Origin: Artocarpus heterophyllus
Lineage: Eukaryota; Streptophyta; Magnoliopsida; Rosales; Moraceae
Assembly: GCA_025403435.1 (NCBI GenBank)
Contig: CM046333.1
Coordinates: forward strand, 33,439,521 to 33,503,520
Reading direction: 5' to 3'
DNA length: 64,000 nucleotides
The notes under the pieces are model-generated. The model ran no database searches, was not told where the DNA came from, and saw nothing but the letters and a program-made list of their open reading frames with translations. Shown here piece after piece: positions 46,462 through 57,733 of the stretch; within the stretch, counting starts at the first letter, position 1, and every line of letters begins with the position of its first letter. The translations under genes and the position numbers were made by a program.

Positions 46462-47863
46462 GTTTTAAAGGTTAATGAAACATATTATGAATTAATGTTT
46501 TCAAGAGATGAATGTATGTGGGAATATGTTATGTGGTGTTAAATGATTTCATGATCTCATGAAAATAAATATTATGTATCTTTGAATAAATGTATGGCAT
46601 GAACACACTAAGGAACGAGCACATGCGACGACGTCACCTACAATCTGATTAAGGTTAAGTGAGCTAGCAAAAGAAAAGTAAGTACATTCTCACCTGCAAC
46701 ATGATATGTTTTATAAAGATTTGAAATTATGTTCATGATGGTATTTATGGTGATTTTATGATGATTTCATTTTATATATATTTTATGAAAGATTTGATGT
46801 TCAAAAGTTATGCATGTATGATGATGACGTATTTCAAAGCATGAAAGTTTATATATGTATATATGTACCACCTAAATAAGTGTTGCACACCAATGTTATG
46901 TTATGATACGTTATGATGTCATGTTTGATTTAGGATTAGCTACCCTTCTCCTCTCATGACGGTGCGCCTACAATGATGATTGTGGTGCAACACTTGGGCC
47001 CTTAAGATAAAATGAATTAAGTTTTAATATAGACAATGTAATGAAAGATATGTTCCTTATGAAATTGTGCCTAGTGCACTATTATGATGATGATGATGAT
47101 GTTCATAAAATGTTTTAAGTAGTGAGATATAAATGTACTTACTAAGCGTATGCTTATTTAGTTTTATATCATGTTGCAGATAAGGGTAAGAAAGTTTTGG
47201 ACTAGATGGAGGACAAAGACCGGCGTGTGAATCATGAACGATGGATTGCAAATGGAAGGACGCCAAGAAAGGAATTTTTTTTTTAAAAAAAAAGATATGA
47301 ATTATATTTTATAATTTTGAGTATGTTTAATTGTTAAATTTTAAAGATTGGAACTATGACTCTTTAACTTTATAGTTTTATCATATGTTTTCTGCATTTA
47401 AATTATTGAGATTTGTTTTAAGAAATTGGTTTTTGACAGTCGGTCGGCCTGCCGACCATAACTGGTCAGACTGCTGATGAATGGACCGGCCTACCGAATG
47501 CCTAGTATCAGCCTGCCGATCTTAATGATTTTTGGTACCCTGTTTTGCAGAGCTTCGGGCGGCCTGTCGAAGGTTGACCTTTAATCTGCAGGACAAGTTC
47601 AGCCTGCCGATGTCTCAAGTTTGACCTGCCAAATTGTGTATGCAGTTTTTAAACATGCTTTAAAAAGTTAATTTAATTTAAAATAGTATTGGCAAACTAT
47701 TTAAAGGATGTTTATGATTAAGTAACTTTTTAAAAAAATGTGTATGTATAGATCCTGGGTATGTTTTTCAAATAAAGTTTCAATCATATAGTTTATCTTA
47801 AACTCAAAAGTATTAAGGAATGAATATAACAATATCTGTGACGTCCGTAAAGGGGGCGTTACA
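46462..47863 (+). mobile_element. Gypsy-type solo LTR, about 1402 bp, duplication CTAAT
   Basis: Ends GTAAAGGGGGCGTTACA at 47863 and is followed by CTAAT. CTAAT also precedes the start at 46457-46461, with the expected first T of TG apparently lost or shared. It shares blocks with the LTR at 30120-32666 (AAGTAAGTACATTCTCACCT, GGATTAGCTA, TGTTGCAGATAAGGGTAAG). It contains a degenerate GCCTGCCGA array at 47441-47640 and interrupts the Copia element at RNase H. Confidence 0.78.
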
Positions 47864-47894
47864 CTAATAATTTAGTATAAGTCACCAATTTGTT

Positions 47895-48218
47895 TGAAAA
47901 GCACGCCGTATCATTATAGGACATGATGAAACTATATAGTTTAAGCTCCGATAATTATAAAATACAATATCCGAGATATATATTTTATAATTATCAACTT
48001 TAATTCCACTCCACTAAAGGCATAGAGTTATACTCTCGAACTATATAAAACTACGAAGCTCTAAATAATATAAAACTACGAAGCTCTAAATAAGCTAAGT
48101 GTCAATGACATATCATAATGTGTCGTATCTCCATAGGACATCATAATCGGTTTAAGGATAAATTCTGTCTTACTTTTTTGATTATTTTTATCTTACGTTC
48201 CGTTATCTCACCATTGGA
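47895..48218 (-). repeat. Copia LTR fragment, left arm of palindrome
   Basis: Same orientation as, and similar to, 44850-45170 of the Copia LTR (AATTATAAAATACAATA, CATATCATAATGTGTC and the CCATTGGAATA block). It contains an exact 25-bp tandem duplication (48044-48068, 48069-48093). Confidence 0.8.
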
Positions 48219-48484
48219 ATATAAGGTAAGTTATCCAATGGTGAGATAATGGAATATAAGATAAAAATAATCGAGAAGGTAAAACAAAATTTATCCTTAA
48301 GCTGATTATGAATATCCTATGGGGATGTTACACATATGATATGTCATTGATGGTTAGCTTATTGAAGCTTTGTAATTTTATATAGTTTGAGAGTATAGCT
48401 TTAAGCTTTTAGTGGAGTAGCGTTAGAGTTGATAATCATAAAATATGTATCTAGGATATGTTATTTTATAATTATATGAGCTTG
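47942..48484. repeat. Large inverted repeat of Copia LTR sequence
   Basis: Arms of about 250-270 bp face each other around a 15-base centre (48219-48233). Near the centre CTCACCATTGGA pairs with TCCAATGGTGAG, and outward AATTATAAAATA pairs with TATTTTATAATT. Arms differ at scattered positions and by the 25-bp duplication on the left. Confidence 0.85.
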
Positions 48485-49393
48485 ATCTATATATGTTCAT
48501 CAGGTCCCCTTTGCTAGCTCATAATAAATCTTATAACTATACGACGTGTTTTTCCTACATATTGGGGGCCTATGTCAATTATTAGATTGGCTGAAATTCA
48601 ATAAGAGTAGAATTAATAATTCATGTTCTTTAATTGGTTGAATTAATATTGTGAATTAATTCAAGATAAACGTGTTATATTATTCAGATAATGTTTTATT
48701 TACTGTAAGATTATCTGTATATGACTGTTTTAATCAGATAACTTCTCTATTGGATTATTTGAATTAAAATTGAGGTTCTATCTAAGATTCCTATACGAAA
48801 ATAAGATATTTTGAGGATTCTAGATTATTGCACGATCGACAGACCGATGGGTAAGTTTGGCAGGCTGATGGAGCTGGTTCGGCATGCTGATCTATTAGAT
48901 TGGCATGCCAAACATGCGATAATCAAGTTAAGCATTTTTTTATACGTTTTTCATTAGAATTTAATTTAGGTTTAGCCCCAAATCTAACCACTATAAAATG
49001 GAAGTGAGTTTTCTTTGTTATTTAGATCATTTGAGAAGCATACAGTGAGTACTCTAGTACGAGAAACTTTGAAACTCTCTGAAAGCTATTGTTCAACATC
49101 AAGAATCTTACCTCTAAGTATTCTAAAGTGGTTAGAAGGAGAGACACCAGAGGAAAGACTATATGACATGTGACCATCCGCATTTCAATCATGGATGGAG
49201 AATAGCAAAGAAGACCAATTAGTTGAGGCTCTTTTGAAATGTTCTTTTCTACAAATTTTCAGCAGACTTCGATATATAAAAAGAGGTATGTAATATCTAT
49301 CATTAATTTGTGTACTTAGCATGTCAAACTCGTGTTTTTGAAAATACTCTAATTTAAAATTTTTCAAATTCTACTGCATATTGTTTTCCAACA
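48234..49393 (+). repeat. Copia LTR in plus orientation, 5' end missing
   Basis: Reverse-complement homologue of 43932-45150. It ends TTTTCCAACA at 49393 and is followed directly by a primer-binding site, so it is a 5' LTR of a plus-oriented copy. A CACTATAAAATGG box lies at about 48990-49001. Its start is lost at the palindrome centre. Confidence 0.82.
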
Positions 49394-49395
49394 AT

Positions 49396-49406
49396 TGGTA
49401 TCAGAG
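49396..49406 (+). promoter_or_regulatory. Copia primer-binding site (initiator-Met tRNA)
   Basis: TGGTATCAGAG, two bases after the LTR end CCAACA. It matches the usual plant Copia site TGGTATCAGAGC up to the last base. This is where reverse transcription would be primed. Confidence 0.9.
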
Positions 49407-49680
49407 TCTAGTTTTTACGTTGATTTTATGGGTTTGTGATCATGCTATATACATAAACTATGTGATCTTAATCTCTCTTATACTTGAATTTAATTTTTTT
49501 AGAGAGTTGGCACTCTAGGGTTTATATGTAATTAAATGTTGTCATGATATTGTAAACATTTCCAACTTTTCATATAACAAAAATATTCAATGCAGCAAAG
49601 CACAAGTTTTCAGCTAGTATTTATATGATAATGTACTTATAATAGGTGATCGTCTTATGTGCTTCATGAAATTGTAAAAG
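49407..49680 (+). other. Copia untranslated leader remnant
   Basis: AT-rich sequence following the primer site. No gag start is reached before the next LTR begins at 49681. Confidence 0.5.
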
Positions 49681-51440
49681 TGTATATATTCTAAGGCTTA
49701 AATCATTTATTTATACTTTTATTTTACATTAAATTTTCTAATTAATAGTATTTTATGTTAATTAGTAGTTTAGTGTCTTAGTGTGTAAACGTGTTTAAAA
49801 ATGTATTTTTAGTGTTTTTTATGTTTAATAATATTTTTGGTAATTTTTAGAGTTGTTTTGGTCTGTTAAATATGTGCTTAGTTTGTAAATACCCAAAACC
49901 ATAAAAATAATGTTTTGTGATTTTATTTTGAGTCTTAAAGTGTTTGTAAATAAGTTTTGAGTTTCTAAATATATTCTTTAATATTTTTAGTATTGTTCAA
50001 GTCTAAAAAATCACATCTTTATCAAATCGACAGAGACTAGAATTTTAGAAGTTTGTAATTATTTTTGTGTGTTTTATTGGAAAATAAATGTTTTTTAAAA
50101 GTTATTGTAATATTTTCTTTGTAAAATAGTTAATTTTAGTGTGTTTTTGAATTTTAGATTTGAAATTTGGAAGAAAAATATAACAAAACGGTGCAAAAAG
50201 GACAAAATAGAAAACAAATGCAAATAGTGCTTGCATCAGCGCTGCATCAATGCTGCATTATCAAAAATAGAATATACATATATAACCAGCTTCAATATGA
50301 TTCATGGCCATTCAATATGATCACGTAGGCGGCTGATTAAACAAAGAAAAGAAAAAAATAAATAAAATTAAAAATAAAAATATTAATAAAAAATAGATGG
50401 ATAGTAGTTTTCACTACTATATAAACCAGCCCCCCTTTGGATTTCAAACACATCCTTTGGCCATTTTGGCTATTCTTTTCAATTACTCAGCCTCCTACTC
50501 AACAGTATCTCCTTAGGGTAGAGATACCGATAAGGCTTACTCAATCCCACTAAAAATAATAAAATAACGCCCGAAATAGTATAGAGAGTTTCATGAGGTA
50601 GAGAGATGATCTTGTCTACATAGTACTTTGGTATGGATTTTAACTATATATATGCATTGTAATGTTTTTATTTTTATGAAATAAATTATATTTTTTAAGT
50701 CTTTTATAATTATTGTTAATGTTGTTATGCTGCCCAATTCTTACATAAATTCAATTATGCTTTTTTTTATATAATTTAATTGTGTTACATAATTAATATT
50801 AATAATAATGAAGTCATGCTCTTTTATTAAGTTGAGTTTCTACTGTATTATGGACATGGACTGGTACAGTAAATGCTTAGTAATTCTTGATTTATTATTG
50901 ATAGAAGATGGCATAGTATATTCTTAAACCATTTAATAAAGCAATGTGCTGTCGGAATTAACATAATAATTTATTCTATTAAAATATATTAATTTTAATT
51001 TGTTTTTATCTTTCATATCTTAAAATTATGTTACTTATAATTGTAGTGACAGTGGTTACAGTTTTCATAATTAGTGCACCAAATCATTAGTAAGAGATGA
51101 TTATTTTCCTGCTTTTTATAGTACCATTTCTACATTATGGCTTGCTATATTGTCGCACTCGGTTGACTTATAAAATTAATAAATATGCTTGCAATTAATG
51201 AGAAAAGATATAATAAATTAAATGATTTAGATAATTATTAATTATAGTTAAAATTTCATACCAGTTGTGAAACATACAAAGTATTTTCAAAGTTTCACCA
51301 TTTTAATTTTATGTTTTAAATTTTGAATTAAAAAACCACAAAATATTTCTTTTATTTTAAACTTTAGTTTGAAAAACCACTTGCCTCTTTGAATGTTTAT
51401 TTAAATAATCTCCTGAGTTACAAATTTCCCGCCTCTCTAT
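49681..51440 (+). mobile_element. LTR of a Gypsy element, Tat/Ogre-like (copy B)
   Basis: Direct-repeat homologue of 24162-25870. Starts TGTATATATTCTAAGG (copy A: TGTACATTTTTTAAGG). A CTATATAAACCAGCCCCC box at about 50417-50434 marks the U3/R border and plus orientation. It ends around the CTCTATGGATACAATTAACC segment. No clear duplication was read, so the right border is approximate. Confidence 0.55.
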
Positions 51441-51889
51441 GGATACAATTAACCTTTTTAAACTACAAACGTCCGCCGTTTAAGAAAAACATTTCTAGTG
51501 AAACCAATTAGTGCTTAGGACAGATGTCCTAGCTAGGTGCTAACTTAGAGTTAGAATATATTTATCTTGAAACATGATTTTTTTTTATTTGCAAAAAAAA
51601 AAATGTATAAATGCTTGTGGAGGTAGAATGACTTCCATGTTCTACATTTGTGCTAAAGTATCAAATTTGAGTTTTGACACCTATAACCCTTAAACTTGTA
51701 GTGGTTTGACACTATTTGGTATATACCCAAAGTCTAATTAAGCAAATTTAGGTTTTATTCATTAACAAACTACCTTTACAAGAGATGAGATCTGTTATCC
51801 TGTCTCATTCTCTAACCCACTCAATAAGATAGCCATGTATCTTTTCATAAATTTTCAATTAAACTTTGTTCCAAGAAGTAAATAAGAAT
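51441..51889. other. Spacer containing a dispersed repeat
   Basis: 51530-51720 resembles the sequence found at 57325-57460 and continued at 62034-62100: GGTGCTAA(C/T)T(T/C)AGAGTT, ATGCTTGTGGA and AGAATGACT(T/C)CCATGT. No gene recognised. Confidence 0.5.
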
Positions 51890-53060
51890 AGTGAAAACCT
51901 AACTCTGACTATTGGTGAAAGATGATGAGTTTATTTTATGCTTGATATTTTGATGGTTTTTGAGAGTTTTTGTTATCTTTTTATTTATTTTTACTTTTAT
52001 TTTCCATATTAGGAAAAAGGTATAGCATTTTTTGTCGATCATGAAATGGATAGAAAAGGAGCTTAGCTTAGAAAAGTCTAAAATAAGGAAAAATAAAGAA
52101 GGCAGCATCGCGACCTTGATTAGTGATGCCTCATGGCATTGGAAAGCTGAGCGGTAGCGCTTTGACAAGAATTTTAAAATTTTAATTTTGAACTTTTTTG
52201 TTTTGTAAATTTATCTTTTTGTAACAAATCTATAAATAGAACTTCTTTAGAATTTTTAGAGGACTCTAAGATACAGAAAAGAGATAGAGAAAAGCTAGGT
52301 ATGGCACAGGAGAAAACGACTCACTTGGAAAAGGAATTCGGCTTAAATTCTGTCAACTAGCTTTCTTCTTTTTCCTTTTCTCATATATAAGAATTTGTTT
52401 AAAATGTCATTTATTTTTAGCATGTTTTAATTTTATTTTTAGGGTTTCAATGTGGCCCAACTGTGATGTTTTGAATTTTTCTATCAATATAATCAGTAAA
52501 TTATTTTTTCTTGGTTGAGTATTATATACTGTTCTTCATGCTTCTAATTTAATCTGGCCACTAACTAGATAATTTCGTAATTCATAACCTGAAGGAGATT
52601 TATATTTATGATCATTGTATTAAGTGTCATAAATTACATGTAAGATAGGAATATACTTGGTAATTTATGTGGTCGTATATGGAAATCTACAGAACTTAAT
52701 GAATTCCTAATTGTTTGATTCGTATATGAATATAGTGGGTTAGCAATTGAGGGTATTTTTTATGTAATTCAAGAAAGCGAATTGAATAATTAGAGAGTTT
52801 TGACCGTCAACTAGGATAATAATTTTGAGATTGATAAAATGGATAATTTAAAAAAAATAGTTTGGTGAAATCGGAAACCCAACATCTTTAATCAATTGAA
52901 TTCATTTCCATTTAATTTTGTATCTTGTTTAGTTTTAATTTAATTTGCACACTATATTATTTCTCAATATCATCATCTTTTTTATTCAATCGTTCAAATA
53001 AAACTAGAATTAAAATAATTTTGGTACTTAGGAGGCAAACCATCTATGCAGGAATGATAA
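51890..53060 (+). mobile_element. Probable Gypsy (Tat/Ogre or Athila-like) LTR remnant
   Basis: A TCTATAAATAGAAC box at about 52228-52241 is followed by AGAAAACGACTCACTTGG...GAATTCGGC and TTTTTCTATCAATAT. Later come a long spacer, AACCCAACATC (about 52879) and TTTAGTTTTAATTTAATT. This is the layout of Tat/Ogre LTRs as I recall them. Termini and duplication were not found. Confidence 0.4.
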
Positions 53061-54560
53061 CTCATTCAGTTTATATTGCTTGTTAGGACAATATTATACA
53101 CTTGCAATAATTTTCATAACAATAGATGATGTTGCATAGCAACTTTTTAGTTCTTAATGTTTGTGAATAGATTTCCGAACATTAACCATCTTCTACTTGC
53201 TTTGTTATCCTCCATCATGCTCCTTGCAGCTTATTTTTAGGGGGTGTTGTGGGTTATGTTGTAGAAAATACTCCGACGCTGAAGTCAAACAAATAAAAGT
53301 TGAGATTTTTGAAGTAGCAAAGAAAGTAATTTTAGTAAGATAGCCTAGAAGAGAGGAGAAATGTCTCTCCTACCAATGTATTCCATTTATATACTTAACT
53401 TATCCTAATTAGATGATTATCTCATCAATCATATGATTTGGGCACGTCATATTCTCTTTTAGGGCTTGGGCTTTCATCTAATTATCCTCTTTGAGCAAGG
53501 GCGTCTCCTCCTAATTTTATTGGGCTATAATTTATATATATGCCATAAAAAATTGGATTAATTTATTCCACTAAAAAAATAATTGCAAAAAATGTCACGT
53601 TATATCATCATGCTCTAATTTATAATGCCAAACATATCCTTAAAACACAAATTAGATTATATTGAAAGAAAATGGTTTTTGATTGTTACTAAGAATATAT
53701 TAGTTTTTTAATTTAATTACCATCTTTCTTTGTGGCATTTAATTAGATAGTTTTCTTGGATATGGTATAAATCAATCCCCACTAAAAAAGTATGGTATAA
53801 AATATAAATATCTCAATTTTTATTCCTTTTAAATTTTAACCTAAATGTTTGAAACCTTTTCATTTATAAACCTTAAGTTTGATCTAAAAATCATTAATTT
53901 GCCTCTCTAAAATGTGCTAATTCTAAATTTTATATAAGATAATTAAAAGTTTTATTTGGATTCATAATTTCACTTCTAAATATTATACTCTATTACATCA
54001 ATAATTTAGTTCATTTCTTTTCTTTTCTTTTTTTGTGTCTAACTCGAGCTTTTTAAAAACATATTCTAACTTCATCGCTATTTCTATCAACCTCCGCTCA
54101 ATGTCCCACCTTTTCTCTCAAAATTAGCCACTAGAGCTTGAATGTGAGCGCTCTTTAGAAGGTGCACAATTGAAACGCCACAAGATGATGATTTGATAAC
54201 GTCCCTCCCTCCCTGTCCTCCCTTCCATATGCACTCGTACGCGAACGTTGTTGCTTCTCCTCACCATTATGCACCAATTCTTTCTTTGCCATTGCGTTGT
54301 TGCAATCTATTTCCCTTTACAATCACAAGAGTTCGGGGTTGTTTTCATCAAACTTGTTACTTGCTAAACAGTATGAGGACTATTTGTGCTAATAGCCTCA
54401 AAATTTTTTAAACATCTATAGAAAAGGAAAAAAAGAAGATAAAAATAATGGAATTTATTGCTATTAAAATAATACAATGGATTTATTAATATACGGATTA
54501 ACTGGCCAATATTTTTAATTTTAAAGACCAAATTATCAAAGCACGTCAAAGCTATGGAGC
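53061..54560. other. Spacer, nothing recognised
   Basis: AT-rich, with pyrimidine-rich stretches at 54005-54030 and 54200-54230. Frames at 54193-54411 (plus) and 54549-54364 (minus) show no motif. Confidence 0.4.
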
Positions 54561-54724
54561 ACAGGTGGTGAAAAGTTTTATATGCAGATTTATTTTTTTT
54601 GGTGATTATTAAACATTCAAACTTTCTTACATAGAAGGATCCATGAAGTTACATCTAGTTCGTGACTACATATAAGTCACCAAAAGCTTCAGAGCATACA
54701 TACATACATGCACGCACAGCATTA

Positions 54725-54730
54725 TTTATT
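54725..54730 (-). promoter_or_regulatory. Poly(A) signal AATAAA for the peptide gene
   Basis: Canonical AATAAA on the minus strand, about 80 bases after the TAA at 54813-54811, inside an AATAAATAAT run. Confidence 0.45.
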
Positions 54731-54810
54731 TATGTGGATTACATAGAAGGTGCGTACGTAGAACAAGCGATCTAACCATTCAGAACTGGTTGATAGTCAT
54801 GATACATAAT

Positions 54811-55057
54811 TTAGAGCTCACGGCAGACAAAATAGTTGCAAACACAATCATCGCCACAGTCGTGCGCTTAAGAGACACGTGAAACCGCAAGAATCTTTTT
54901 GCAGCTGATGCTTCATGATCCCATAATTCATTTCAGAAGGAATTACAATACCGATAGGAAAACGGCCGGCAAAAGCACAAGGAATATAGGCAGTGGCAAT
55001 TATGAGGATAGTTACTATAGCCACCACCAACACCAAGCTAGCCTTGTTCTTATTCAT
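54811..55057 (-). CDS. Secreted cysteine-rich (knottin-like) peptide precursor, frameshifted
   Basis: ATG at 55057 opens a 69-codon frame (stop at 54850-54848). Residues 1-30 are a clear signal peptide: a basic start MNKNK, a long hydrophobic core, and a likely cut after CAFA-30. A short propeptide leads to C57-x3-C61. Shortly after, in the frame one base over (54867-54814), four more cysteines follow in the pattern C-x3-C-x1-C-x4-C, then a TAA at 54813-54811. Six cysteines spaced this way are typical of plant cystine-knot peptides such as carboxypeptidase-inhibitor or cyclotide-like families. One extra base near 54868-54875 would explain the break. It may be a pseudogene, a sequencing error, or coincidence. 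A TATA box and poly(A) signal lie at plausible distances. The family is unknown to me. Confidence 0.55.
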
Positions 55058-55150
55058 CTCTTAAACGTTCTCTCTTATCTTTTTCTCTCTCTTTTAACAG
55101 GTAGAGTGTATCTATGTAATTGTGTGCTTCTCCTTTCCCAAGTATCAAGC

Positions 55151-55160
55151 CCTTTTTATA
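55151..55160 (-). promoter_or_regulatory. TATA box of the peptide gene
   Basis: TATAAAAAGG on the minus strand, 93-103 bases before the ATG at 55057. This leaves about 65-70 bases of 5' UTR, with a purine-rich GAGAGAGAAAAAGATAAGAG leader (about 55096-55077). Confidence 0.6.
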
Positions 55161-55199
55161 GGCGCCGTTGGAGCTAAGAATGAATTAATGCTTAAATCA

Positions 55200-56023
55200 G
55201 TATTTGGAAAGAAATAATAATTAAATTAAAAGTGGTGGTTAATTATTTTTTTTTTAGCTTTCTAAGGTAGACATAGTGGCAACTGTAGTGCATGTTACTA
55301 AATAGTAAGTCTGATCAAAATTAAATTAAAATAATAAAAATGAAAATGGTAGGACCTAATACAAATATAACATTTTTTTTAATGAAAAGAGAAAACAAAT
55401 AGCATCAATGGATGCAGTACATCCCAACTTGGTTGGCATTATTAGGACACTCCCATAACAAGCTCCCCAATCAATATTATTATGTTGAAGTATTGATTGT
55501 TGTTTTAGGTTAAATAGGTGTCGATTTATGTATTGTCCATATGGCAAGGTGTTATTGATTAATTGTTAATAAGGATAGGTACGACTAGGGAACTCTTTTC
55601 TCATATTTCCGTTAAGGTGGTTCAAGGTATTAAAACCCATGTTAGATTTGTGGATAGTGAGAATTTTTTTCGAGGGTCCATGTTTTAGAGCGGGAGAAAT
55701 TGCTTGCCAATGTAATCAAGAGAGAGAAAGTAAGAAAACCTGGAATGGTGTGATTCTTGGAGAAGAATAAGACAAGATGCCATTAGTGGTTGTAATTTTT
55801 CTCGTTGGTTAAAAAGTGCAATACAAAGTTCTGTTGAAGTTTTGTTTCAGTCACTGGTCCTTGTTTAGATTCAGTGATTTGTTGATCTGTAATTCTCATT
55901 GTTGGAGTTGTTAATATTCTAGAAGTTGTTCAGAGATTCAAGAATCCGTTGGTTCAAGTTTTTCTTAGTGCTGATATTCAACATATTAAATAAAAACAAA
56001 TTACAGAAAGTCGAGGACAGAAA
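55200..56023. other. Spacer, nothing recognised
   Basis: No transposon or gene motif was read. The minus-strand 63-codon frame at 55547-55356 looks like chance. Confidence 0.4.
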
Positions 56024-56813
56024 TTAAGCAACCCCAAACGGCAAATTAACAAAATAAAATAAGACAATAAGAAAAGACCCTATAGGACTAGATCGTAATT
56101 TGGAGGGGAAAAAAAAAAAAGCAGGGACTGACATTAGAAGGAGCAACCCCTTTTTAAAACTTTCAAAATTAGTCACTACGACAGGCCTCATTAATAACCT
56201 TATCATTAAACTCCAGTAGGCAAAACATAATAACAAAAAAAAAATTGGGACCTACGGTTGCCATGCTACGTACAATCCCAAAATGGCAAAGAACTAAAGC
56301 ATTAGCTGCACGAAAAACTTTCTACTTCCACTCCCCAACCAAATGGAGACAATCATCTAAGAGCAACATGAAATGATAAAAAGGAAGAGGCGCCGTATCT
56401 CTTGCAACTAGGGAGGAGATAATGTCTGGGAAAGAAGACAACTAGTAAAACTGAGATCTAGCAGCAGCAGAAGAGGCTAGCTTGTCCGCAACATAATTTC
56501 CTTCTCTAAGAACACGTGAAACCCTCACACTATTTATCCTTGCATAATGCAAAGAACTGATCATCCATCTACTTCTCAACCTCCAAGTAACTTTGTCATA
56601 ATTGTTACTAATGATAACCACCACATAGATGGAATCAAACTCAACAACACCCACAAATTCTGCCAATATAAATCTTCCAAGCATTCCCCAAAGCAAAAAT
56701 AAACCCATGAGGGCAGCTTCAAAAACAAAAGAGATCTCTAGAGAAGCAAAAAGACTCCTTTTAAGAAGATATAATTGTTTAAAACAAAACCCTATCAATA
56801 GGATATTTTTCAT
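56024..56813 (-). mobile_element. 3' end of an L1-type LINE with RNase H-like domain
   Basis: The frame at 56813-56442 has FEAALMGLFLLWGML, VEFDSIYVVVII, TWRLRSRW and VSRVLREGNYVADKLA. These are the ordered motifs of the RNase H-like domain (RVT_3 type) at the end of plant LINE ORF2 proteins: the Asp of D-S and the H/EGN-x-x-AD-x-LA end are readable. Downstream GGTTGGGGAGTGGAAGTAGA (56342-56323) and the following tail match plant LINE 3' ends. RT and endonuclease are missing: a 5'-truncated copy. Confidence 0.7.
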
Positions 56814-57460
56814 ATCCTACAATAAAATTCTTTTTTGTTCACAAAATTATTTTCCGCAATCATTTTGGACACGAAATGTTGAAATTTTGTCTAAATTTAA
56901 TAGCGGTATGTATCTGTCCATTCTCGTAACCTATCATTTGCATATAAGAAAAGGAAAACCAAACATTGAACAATGTATAGCTCACATGTTCTTTTTTTGC
57001 TAATGAGAATATTGCATGAATTTGGTAACAGCGTGCAATATTATAACAGAAGAAAGGTGGAAAAAAATGATAGTGGACAAAGGGATTGAAATGACCTTCT
57101 AGTCTTCATCTTGAGTGACTCAATAGAACTTATCATAACCATGCATAGTGATTTATTTTCTCCCTTGCTTGCCTTGATGTCATCTCCATCTTTGGTGTTT
57201 TTTTTTTCCTCTCTCATGGATTTGTCTATATTCAAATTTCTCTCACTTTTTTTGTATTTATATACATATATTTATATGTAATAATTATAACAGCTGATAA
57301 TGTATGTTTATGATAGCTGTCTTCGCTTGGTGCTAATTCAGAGTTGGGAATTTTAGGACATGGTTAGTGCATAGTCATGAGCATCTTGAAATATGACGCT
57401 TTCTTCGTCTTCTTCTTGTTTTTTGACAAAGAAAAATTATGAATGCTTGTGGAATTAGAA
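56814..57460. other. Spacer ending in a split dispersed repeat
   Basis: No gene. 57325-57460 is similar to 51530-51625, and the match resumes at 62034 after the inserted LTR complex. Confidence 0.45.
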
Positions 57461-57733
57461 TTTATAAAAATAAATAAATAAATAAAGATTTCTGCAACGT
57501 TTGGCTAAATTATCAATAGGTCCTCAAACACTCAATCACCTTCCCACGTGAAACAACACTTAGATTTTGAAATGTCTTACTAAAACTATGTACTGGACAT
57601 GGTTTTATCACAAACCATCTCTGAACTCAACATTAGAGTGTGCCAAAATCATCCAATGATTCCCTCAAATCCTTACTCTCTCATCCTTCCTCTCTCCACA
57701 TCTCCCTCACTCTCTGTTTCTCTCTTCCACTCG

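Noticed and set aside
54899..55177. Plus-strand 92-codon frame over the peptide locus
   Set aside because: Antisense of the signal-peptide gene, whose TATA, leader and signal sequence fit the minus strand.
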